Shown here in pieces: positions 1 to 4,835 of a stretch of DNA of 8,068 bases. The stretch lies in contig JANMLV010000258.1 in the NCBI GenBank assembly GCA_031372705.1, positions 1 through 8,068 on the forward strand. The letters run 5' to 3'. Both the position numbers and the translations under genes were made by a program. Source of the DNA: UBA7236 sp031372705 (lineage in GTDB: Bacteria > Bacteroidota > Bacteroidia > Chitinophagales > BACL12). Position 1 is the stretch's first letter; each line of letters begins with the position of its first letter. Under the pieces are notes generated by a model, which was not told the origin of the DNA, searched no databases, and saw only the letters and a list, made by a program, of their open reading frames with translations.

Positions 1-1
1 A

Positions 2-1126
2 AAAAATAAAATAGATGAAGAAATAATCGGCAAGTATATTCAATATCCTATTCGGTTAGCATGGGCCGTAACTATTCATAAGAGTCAGGGATTAACATTT
101 GACCGCATAGTAATTGACGCCGGACAATCGTTCGCTGCCGGGCAGGTTTATGTTGCTTTAAGTAGATGCACTACTTTAGAAGGAATGGTATTATTGTCGC
201 GCATTTTTAATAGCTCAATTGGAACAGATGAGCGCGTTACTGCTTTTGCCAAAACCGAAATGGAAGATAATATTTTGGAAGATATTATAGCAACTGAAAA
301 AGTACGGTATTTACAGAAAAAATTATTCGACACATTTAATTGGGATAAACCTGTTAAATTATTGGAAGCATTTGCAGAATTTATTCCTGACCGCGCGCTG
401 GAAAACAAGCGTGATGCAATGATACTTTCAACGCGTTTACTCCAAGCAATTTATGAGCAACGCGATGTAGCAGATAGGTTTCGCGAGAAGTTGCCAAGTA
501 TGATTGTTGCTTTTGACACATCGCACTCACAGGAAATTTACGACAGAGTTACCAAGGCAGTTGATTGGTTCGGCGAAAGTATGCATCAGCGCATTTTTAT
601 CCCTTTGGTTAATCACCTCCATGAAATAAATGGGCAAGCAAAAATTCGAAAATATTATAATTATGTTTATGGATTAATTACCATGTTGGAAATGCATTTG
701 CAAGCAGCCTTTGAAGTATCTTACGGCGACTTGCAACTATACAGGGGAGAAAATAATTTCTCGCAGTTTGTTCCATCAATGCCCGCGGCTGTTGCAGCTA
801 AAACGAAAGTAGAAAAAGGGGCAACAAATTTAGAAAGTTTAAAATTATACCAATCCGGTCTCTCTGTTTCTGCCATTGCATCAGAAAGGAATTTAGCTGA
901 AACCACTATTATAAAACATTTACTTTCTTTTGTTGATTCCGGCGAAACTGTAATTGAAAAAATAATTCCAGTTAAAAAAATTGAACAAATTAAAAAGGTA
1001 GTTGTCGAATTAAAATCAAATGAAGTGAAATTAATTCGCAGCGTTTTAGGAAAAGGATTTGATTACAGCGAAATAAAAGCCGTTCTTGAATTGTTAAAAA
1101 CAGATGAAACCGCTTGGATTGAATAA
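2..1126 (+). CDS. PIF1/RecD-like superfamily 1 helicase with C-terminal helix-turn-helix domain (5' end missing)
   Basis: The reading frame is open from base 2, so the N-terminal ATPase core (Walker A and B) lies outside the window; 374 residues are visible. The first 60 hold the C-terminal helicase motifs: AVTIHKSQGLTFD at about residues 22-34 and VYVALSRC at 49-56, which are the late motifs of PIF1/RecD2-type DNA helicases, including the arginine finger in ALSR. An internal ATG at base 185 would start after both motifs, so it is not the true start. A long, mostly helical linker follows, then a helix-turn-helix of the HTH_40 type found at the C-terminus of some helicases (about residues 276-312: LYQSGLSVSAIA, then TTIIKHL), which probably binds DNA. 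Known for the family: ATP-driven unwinding during replication or repair. The gene converges on the decarboxylase gene with 5 bases between the stops. Family call is secure; the specific cellular role is not visible. Confidence 0.9.
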   Translation, partial: KNKIDEEIIGKYIQYPIRLAWAVTIHKSQGLTFDRIVIDAGQSFAAGQVYVALSRCTTLEGMVLLSRIFNSSIGTDERVTAFAKTEMEDNILEDIIATEKVRYLQKKLFDTFNWDKPVKLLEAFAEFIPDRALENKRDAMILSTRLLQAIYEQRDVADRFREKLPSMIVAFDTSHSQEIYDRVTKAVDWFGESMHQRIFIPLVNHLHEINGQAKIRKYYNYVYGLITMLEMHLQAAFEVSYGDLQLYRGENNFSQFVPSMPAAVAAKTKVEKGATNLESLKLYQSGLSVSAIASERNLAETTIIKHLLSFVDSGETVIEKIIPVKKIEQIKKVVVELKSNEVKLIRSVLGKGFDYSEIKAVLELLKTDETAWIE

Positions 1127-1131
1127 GTGCT

Positions 1132-2145
1132 TTAATTAAATTTATTTTTAGCAATCCCTAGCCATTCCAACGCAGTGCCGTTTAGCAATCGTTCTTGCAC
1201 TGCGGGCGCGAAACTCATCGACTCAATTAATTTTCCGGGATGATGTTCGCCTAATGGAAAGGGATAATCGCTACCTAATGCTAATTGATTGGGACCAACT
1301 AATTCGAGCAGATATTTCAACATCATTTCATCGTGCACCAATGTGTCCAGATAAAATTTGTCGAGATAATTCCGTGGGTTAATTGGATTATCGATTGCAA
1401 CTAAATCTGGGCGCACATTAAAGCCATGTTCAATTCTACCAATAGTTGAAGGGAAACTTCCACCACCATGCGCAAATGCCACTTTTAGATTCGGCAACTT
1501 TTCGAAAACGCCTCCGAATATCATGGAACAAATTGCTAATGAAGATTCGGCCGGCATAGCAACTAACCATGGCAGCCAGTATTTATTCATTTTATCTTTT
1601 CCCATCATATCCCAAGGGTGGACAAATATGGCTGCATTTAATTCTGCTGCTGCTTGAAAAAACGGAAATAATTCCTCGGCATTTAAATTCCAATCGTTAA
1701 CATGCGAGCCAATTTCAATTCCGGCGAGTCCGAGTTCTTTTATACAACGTGTCATTTCCTGAATACTTAATTCAGGGTCCTGCAATGGAACTGTTCCCAA
1801 ACCTATAAATCTTTTTGGATGTCGCGAAACTACTTCGGCAATAAAATCATTTTGAAATCTGGAAGTTTCCAATGCATGTGTTGCATCCTTTGCCCAATAA
1901 TGAAACATAACAGGAATTGCGCTTAACACTTGCACATCAACACCGGTTTCATCGGCATCGTGTATGCGCACATCGCCATCCCAGCAATTTGATTTTATTT
2001 CACGAAAAAATTTATCTCCTTGCATCATGCGCGCACATCCTTCGCAATGATGGTCGAGGTGGATATATCTATTATCCAAAAACTTTTCACTCCATCGCGG
2101 AAGGTTATCGGGGATGATGTGGGTATGTATATCAATTTTCAACAT
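1132..2145 (-). CDS. 2-amino-3-carboxymuconate-6-semialdehyde decarboxylase (ACMSD), amidohydrolase family
   Basis: This 337-residue protein matches the usual ACMSD length. It decarboxylates the unstable product of 3-hydroxyanthranilate dioxygenase to 2-aminomuconate semialdehyde, preventing spontaneous cyclisation to quinolinate. The amidohydrolase (TIM-barrel) metal site is complete: HTH near the N-terminus (His7, His9), HPWD (His176), AFAHGGG (His226) and GSDYPFP (Asp293). These line up with the zinc ligands and catalytic His known from the Pseudomonas enzyme. Arg48 and Arg237 are at positions expected for the two substrate-binding arginines. The ATG at 2145 places the HTH motif at residues 7-9, as is normal for the family. 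No Shine-Dalgarno sequence is apparent. The dioxygenase for the preceding step lies upstream on the same strand, separated by the GxxExxY cassette. A related amidohydrolase such as a gamma-resorcylate decarboxylase is the alternative, but the neighbour argues for ACMSD. Confidence 0.92.
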   Translation of the reverse strand: MLKIDIHTHIIPDNLPRWSEKFLDNRYIHLDHHCEGCARMMQGDKFFREIKSNCWDGDVRIHDADETGVDVQVLSAIPVMFHYWAKDATHALETSRFQNDFIAEVVSRHPKRFIGLGTVPLQDPELSIQEMTRCIKELGLAGIEIGSHVNDWNLNAEELFPFFQAAAELNAAIFVHPWDMMGKDKMNKYWLPWLVAMPAESSLAICSMIFGGVFEKLPNLKVAFAHGGGSFPSTIGRIEHGFNVRPDLVAIDNPINPRNYLDKFYLDTLVHDEMMLKYLLELVGPNQLALGSDYPFPLGEHHPGKLIESMSFAPAVQERLLNGTALEWLGIAKNKFN

Positions 2146-2153
2146 AAATTAGA

Positions 2154-2191
2154 ACGCGGATTACGCCGATTTAGCGGATTTACGCGGATTT
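2154..2191. repeat. Degenerate short tandem repeat, four units of about 9-10 bases
   Basis: Four consecutive variants of the unit ACGCGGATTT can be read: acgcggatt (2154-2162), acgccgattt (2163-2172), agcggattt (2173-2181) and acgcggattt (2182-2191). The last three units make up the left inverted-repeat arm of the GxxExxY cassette; the first lies just outside it. The same unit is seen in reverse complement in the right arm. The base composition is more GC-rich than the surrounding intergenic DNA. Confidence 0.75.
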
Positions 2192-2194
2192 TTT
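2164..2194 (+). repeat. Left inverted-repeat arm of the GxxExxY cassette
   Basis: This 31-base arm is the reverse complement of 2613-2643 with two mismatches (29/31). The shared core includes GATTTAGCGGATTT and CGCGGATTTTTT. Its inner end stops 11 bases from the stop codon of the enclosed gene (2206). The sequence is built from the short tandem unit listed separately. No clear target-site duplication was found outside the two arms. Confidence 0.85.
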
Positions 2195-2205
2195 TACGCT
2201 TCGCG

Positions 2206-2601
2206 TTATTTAAAGTTAGTAAATACTTTTCTTTTAAACGAAGGTTTTTTTCCAAAATTTAATAATAAACCAACTGAAACTTCAGAAGCCTTCAAATAAT
2301 TAATTAATTGACATTCGTGTTCAAAGGCAATTGATTCAGCAGCTTTCAACTCAACAATAATTTTAGATTCAACTAATAAATCAGCGATATAAAATCCAAC
2401 AACTTGCCCTTTATAATATACTTTCATGCTTACTTGTTGTTGAAATTTCAAGCCTATCGAGTTTAATTCAACAACCATAGCATTTTCATAAACTTTTTCC
2501 AAAAACCCAAAACCAAGTTCATTATAAACTTTATAAAATGCATTTATAATTAAGTCAGTAATTTCTTTGTGCAACAAATCATTCTCCACCATATCCAACA
2601 T
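2206..2601 (-). CDS. GxxExxY family protein, predicted PD-(D/E)XK-type nuclease
   Basis: The 131-residue protein carries the family signature GFLEKVY at residues 32-38 (Gly32, Glu35, Tyr38). After it come a beta-rich core with Asp74 and the ELK triad residues Glu84 and Lys86, which resemble the D...(E)xK site of the PD-(D/E)XK nuclease fold, then QLINYLKAS at about 98-106 and the GLLLNFG strand at 111-117. These are all the conserved blocks of the family, so the gene looks intact. The in vivo role of the family is unknown to me; nuclease activity is predicted from the fold only. The start at 2601 has no visible Shine-Dalgarno; a second Met at codon 4 is a possible start. The gene is enclosed by inverted repeats and interrupts the kynurenine genes, so it is probably an acquired passenger with no metabolic role there. 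Confidence 0.88.
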   Translation of the reverse strand: MLDMVENDLLHKEITDLIINAFYKVYNELGFGFLEKVYENAMVVELNSIGLKFQQQVSMKVYYKGQVVGFYIADLLVESKIIVELKAAESIAFEHECQLINYLKASEVSVGLLLNFGKKPSFKRKVFTNFK

Positions 2602-2612
2602 TCACAAATTTT

Positions 2613-2643
2613 AAAAAATCCGCGCAAATCCGCTAAATCTGCG
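2613..2643 (-). repeat. Right inverted-repeat arm of the GxxExxY cassette
   Basis: This arm is the reverse complement of 2164-2194, with mismatches only at the positions pairing 2640 with 2167 and 2625 with 2182. It ends 11 bases upstream of the ATG of the nuclease gene (2601), so it occupies the place where a promoter or 5' leader would be. On the minus strand it ends in a run of six T, mirrored by the seven T at the inner end of the left arm. Confidence 0.85.
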
Positions 2644-2660
2644 GCCCGTCAGGGCTCCGC
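2641..2660 (-). other. Imperfect GC-rich hairpin downstream of the dioxygenase gene
   Basis: On the plus strand GCGG-CCC pairs with GGG-CCGC around a 4-base loop (GTCA), with a 2-base bulge (CT). The hairpin begins 8 bases after the stop codon of the dioxygenase gene and abuts or slightly overlaps the right cassette arm. It could be a transcript end or processing hairpin for the dioxygenase mRNA, but no T-run follows it directly; the nearest is the T6 inside the arm, about 22 bases further on. It may equally be part of the repeat element. Function uncertain. Confidence 0.4.
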
Positions 2661-2668
2661 ATTCCAAT

Positions 2669-3187
2669 TTATTTCGGGGGCTCCATTACGTAGCCGCAAC
2701 TATCGCAAGTGCGCAAAGCTTCATTCTCATAAAAAGTATTTAAAATTGTTGGCAATTGCGTAACAATATCTTTTAATGGAAATGTTTCTTCGTGGAGTTT
2801 GTGGTTGCATTTTTCGCAAAACCACATGCACGAATCAAATTCTTTTTCGGTGCGATAGCGTTCAATTACAAGGCCTACCGTATTGGCGGGGCGACGAGGA
2901 GAATGCGGAACATTTGGCGGCAGTAAAAACATATCGCCTTCCTTTATCACAATTTCGCGTGATTTGCCATCTTCTTGAATGGCAACGGTTATATCACCTT
3001 CAACTTGGTAAAATAACTCCTCTCCATCTTCAAAGTGATAATCTTTTCGGGAATTCGGGCCTCCAACTATCATTACAATAAAATCTTCGTTGGCTTTATA
3101 TACTTGCTGATTGCCAACAGGTGGCTTCAAAAGGTGGCGATTTTCATCAATCCATGTTTTTAAATTAAAAGGTGCTGCTACAGGCAT
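2669..3187 (-). CDS. 3-hydroxyanthranilate 3,4-dioxygenase
   Basis: This 172-residue cupin opens the ring of 3-hydroxyanthranilate with O2 and Fe(II), giving 2-amino-3-carboxymuconate semialdehyde. The iron ligands are present at the positions known from the bacterial enzyme: His51 and Glu57 in YHFEDGEE, and His95 in NVPHSP. Arg47, Arg99 and Glu109 match the substrate-binding residues. A C-terminal rubredoxin-like metal site typical of the bacterial form is complete, with two CxxC pairs (Cys124/Cys127 and Cys161/Cys164). The start at 3187 gives the expected N-terminus (VAAPFNLKTWIDE) and full family length. It is transcribed divergently from the SDR gene, and the enzyme of the next step (decarboxylase) lies downstream on the same strand beyond the inserted cassette. 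The standard symbol in bacteria is nbaC, or HAAO in animals; I leave the symbol empty because locus naming here is not known. Confidence 0.95.
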   Translation of the reverse strand: MPVAAPFNLKTWIDENRHLLKPPVGNQQVYKANEDFIVMIVGGPNSRKDYHFEDGEELFYQVEGDITVAIQEDGKSREIVIKEGDMFLLPPNVPHSPRRPANTVGLVIERYRTEKEFDSCMWFCEKCNHKLHEETFPLKDIVTQLPTILNTFYENEALRTCDSCGYVMEPPK

Positions 3188-3200
3188 AACTTTGAATGTT

Positions 3201-3208
3201 TAATTTTG
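3201..3208 (+). promoter_or_regulatory. Candidate Bacteroidota -7 box for the SDR gene
   Basis: TAATTTTG is an exact match to the TAnnTTTG -7 element, 20 bases before the SDR start codon, inside the 41-base divergent gap. No TTTG -33 element is seen at the usual 19-21 base spacing, and the region is AT-rich, so a chance match is possible. If real, the 5' leader is only about 15 bases. Confidence 0.35.
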
Positions 3209-3228
3209 AAGTAAATTTATAAAGAATA

Positions 3229-4020
3229 ATGAATATCAGTTTAACAAACTACAATGCAATTGTTTGCGGAAGCACTCAAGGAATAGGAAAAGCATGTGCA
3301 ATAGAAATGGCTGCGCTAGGCGCCGAAGTTATATTGGTTGCGCGTAACGAAGCAAAATTGGCGGCAGTTGTAAAGGAACTTTCAACTGATTTTGGACAAC
3401 AGCATCGATATTTTGTGGCCGATTTTTCTAATTCCAACCAAGTGAAAGAAGCCGTGAATGCGTTTATTATAGCTTACGCCAAGCCTATTCACATATTGGT
3501 AAATAACACCGGCGGCCCCGCAGCAGGAAAAATAAGCGAAGCAACCGAAGACCAGTTTTTATCCGCTTTTAATGCGCATCTAATATGCAATCATATTATG
3601 GCTACTGCTTTAATTCCCGGAATGAAAAGTGCGGGATATGGCCGAATCATCAATATAATCAGCACTTCGGTTAAGGCTCCATTGCCCAATCTTGGTGTTT
3701 CAAATACCATTAGGGCTGCAGTTGCCAATTGGAGTAAAACTATGGCAAACGAGTTAGGCGGATTCAATATAACCGTAAACAATGTATTACCGGGAGCCAC
3801 CAAAACCGAGCGTTTAAACGGAATTATCAGCAATAATGCAGCAAAATCGAATAGTACAGAAGATGCCATCTCCCAAAAAATGATGGCGGAAATACCTATG
3901 AAACGTTTCGGTGAAGCGGCTGAAATAGCCAATGCAGTTGCATTCCTAGCTTCTCCCGCTGCCAATTATATTAATGGTATTAATTTACCGGTAGATGGTG
4001 GCAGAACTGCCAACTTATAG
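3229..4020 (+). CDS. SDR family oxidoreductase with atypical Ser-xxx-Arg active site
   Basis: The 263-residue protein has the classical short-chain dehydrogenase layout: a Rossmann nucleotide-binding loop GSTQGIG at 14-20, an acidic position in VADFS (Asp65), NNTGG at 92-96 in place of the usual NNAG, the catalytic-serine strand NIISTS (Ser145), the PGATKTE segment at 188-194, and the C-terminal PVDGG at 254-258. The active site deviates. Thirteen residues after Ser145, where Tyr of YxxxK belongs, the sequence reads SNTIRAA, so Tyr is Ser158 and Lys is Arg162. I recall a clade of FabG-like SDRs with an SNxxR motif, so this is probably a family trait and not damage. The gene diverges from 3-hydroxyanthranilate dioxygenase, so a role in tryptophan/kynurenine breakdown is likely. 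Its substrate cannot be told from sequence. Arg39 after the second strand (VARN) suggests NADP(H) preference, which is weak evidence. Confidence 0.9.
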   Translation: MNISLTNYNAIVCGSTQGIGKACAIEMAALGAEVILVARNEAKLAAVVKELSTDFGQQHRYFVADFSNSNQVKEAVNAFIIAYAKPIHILVNNTGGPAAGKISEATEDQFLSAFNAHLICNHIMATALIPGMKSAGYGRIINIISTSVKAPLPNLGVSNTIRAAVANWSKTMANELGGFNITVNNVLPGATKTERLNGIISNNAAKSNSTEDAISQKMMAEIPMKRFGEAAEIANAVAFLASPAANYINGINLPVDGGRTANL

Positions 4021-4114
4021 GCAATAAGCAAGATGTAAAGCATGTACATAGCAAATCCGTCTCGGAAATCAGCAAGTGATACCGGAGCGGATAATTTTAA
4101 TAAGTTATTGATTA
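4021..4114. other. Convergent intergenic region without a clear terminator
   Basis: These 94 bases separate the stop codons of the SDR and SlyD-like genes. The only symmetrical element I see is the 8-base palindrome ATGTACAT (4042-4049). No GC-rich hairpin followed by a T-run is present on either strand. Confidence 0.6.
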
Positions 4115-4621
4115 TCAGTGATGATGACCGCCTGCGCCGTGCACATGGCCGTGTTCAATTTCTTCTTGAGATGCTTCACGCACATCAAGAATTTCACCTG
4201 AAAAAAACAGGTTAACACCGGCTAAAGGGTGATTGAAATCGAGAAGCACTTCTTCTTCTCCCACTTCAGCCACGCGGGCTCTAACCAATTGACCGTTTTG
4301 ATCGCGCAGGTTAATTACTTTGTCGGTTTGCAACAAATCTTCCGCAATTTGACCGTCTATCATAAAAACGTCTTTCGGAACATACTCCATAGCGGTATCG
4401 TCGAACTCACCGTATGCGTTAGCTGAAAGGATTTGAAACTCAAATCGACTTCCAACAATTTTCCCCTCCAAATTGGACTCAAACTCAGGCAGCAAGCCGC
4501 CTGCACCGAATAGAAACACGAATGGCTGGTCGGCATTTACCACTTCAATGATATCCCCGCCCACATTATCTTCCCGCAGTTCATAAGTCAGGGAAACCAC
4601 CTTGTTTTTTAATATTGACAT
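4115..4621 (-). CDS. SlyD-like FKBP-type peptidyl-prolyl cis-trans isomerase
   Basis: A 168-residue cytoplasmic protein with no signal peptide. The order is that of SlyD: a first FKBP half (VSLTYELRE at about 9-17, FLFGAGGLLPEFE at 36-48, then NLEGKIVG), an inserted chaperone flap domain (about 72-122, beginning YGEFDD), and the returning FKBP strand DFNHPLAG at 128-135. The C-terminal tail from 157 to 168 has six histidines among glycines, like the metal-binding tail of SlyD, but short and without the many cysteines of the E. coli protein. Known roles of the family are proline isomerisation, holdase activity and nickel handling; which applies here is not visible. It is transcribed away from the periplasmic chaperone operon and converges on the SDR gene across 94 bases. 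Confidence 0.93.
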   Translation of the reverse strand: MSILKNKVVSLTYELREDNVGGDIIEVVNADQPFVFLFGAGGLLPEFESNLEGKIVGSRFEFQILSANAYGEFDDTAMEYVPKDVFMIDGQIAEDLLQTDKVINLRDQNGQLVRARVAEVGEEEVLLDFNHPLAGVNLFFSGEILDVREASQEEIEHGHVHGAGGHHH

Positions 4622-4643
4622 GATTTAAAATTTGTTAAGACTG

Positions 4644-4651
4644 CAAAGGTA
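4644..4651 (-). promoter_or_regulatory. Bacteroidota -7 box for the SlyD-like gene
   Basis: On the minus strand the bases read TACCTTTG, followed by CAGTC, an exact match to TAnnTTTG. The box ends 22 bases before the ATG at 4621, giving a leader of roughly 16 bases if transcription starts about 6-7 bases downstream. No TTTG -33 element is evident at the usual distance. Confidence 0.6.
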
Positions 4652-4758
4652 AAAATAAAAATACTGTAATTGCGCACGATTTTTGCTACAAACCGCGAGT
4701 ATAATTGGGATTGCAAAGCTTATAAAGGCAACTTAACAGGAATATTATTACCCGCAAT

Positions 4759-4789
4759 GTTGCTTAAAACCCAATAATCATTAGCTTTG
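4759..4789 (+). promoter_or_regulatory. Bacteroidota-type promoter for the folding-factor operon
   Basis: TAGCTTTG (4782-4789) matches TAnnTTTG exactly. GTTG (4759-4762), one mismatch from the TTTG -33 element, lies 19 bases upstream, the expected spacing. Transcription would start near 4796, giving a leader of about 40 bases that is A-rich and has no Shine-Dalgarno before the ATG at 4836. It would drive the three tightly packed plus-strand genes that follow. Confidence 0.6.
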
Positions 4790-4835
4790 CTGTCCCTTAG
4801 TCAGACCAAACAATAAAAAAAATAATCTACCACGT

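Larger units (their letters stand above)
2164..2643 (-). mobile_element. Putative 480-base mobile cassette: GxxExxY nuclease gene between inverted repeats
   Basis: The unit consists of a single minus-strand gene (2601-2206) bounded by 31-base inverted repeats at 2164-2194 and 2613-2643. The spacing is symmetrical: 11 bases lie between each arm and the coding sequence. It sits in the 523-base gap between the dioxygenase and decarboxylase genes, which encode consecutive steps and would be expected to be adjacent. There is no transposase, so the element would have to move in trans, through the encoded predicted nuclease, or by recombination between repeats dispersed in the genome. The arms and the gene are seen directly; mobility is inference. 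The alternative is a stable accessory gene that happens to be flanked by repetitive extragenic sequences. Confidence 0.5.

Noticed and set aside
185..1126. ATG at 185 as the start of a stand-alone 313-residue protein
   Set aside because: The same frame is open to base 2 and encodes the helicase motifs THxKSQG-like and VALSR directly upstream, so the ATG is internal.
1127..1145. TTTAATTAAA palindrome as a bidirectional terminator between the convergent helicase and decarboxylase genes
   Set aside because: It is a 10-base AT-only palindrome with no GC stem, which is expected by chance in AT-rich DNA.
2154..2191. CRISPR-like array
   Set aside because: The repeated units are about 10 bases, contiguous and without spacers, and no cas genes are present.
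1917..2262. Two overlapping plus-strand open frames opposite the decarboxylase gene
   Set aside because: They are antisense to a gene with a complete active site, lack recognisable motifs, and one runs through the repeat arm.
2569..3081. Plus-strand open frames opposite the nuclease and dioxygenase genes
   Set aside because: They are shadows of well-supported minus-strand genes and contain no recognisable domain.
3188..3228. A -7 box for the dioxygenase gene on the minus strand
   Set aside because: No TAnnTTTG match was found on the minus strand of the divergent gap, so no promoter is called for that gene.
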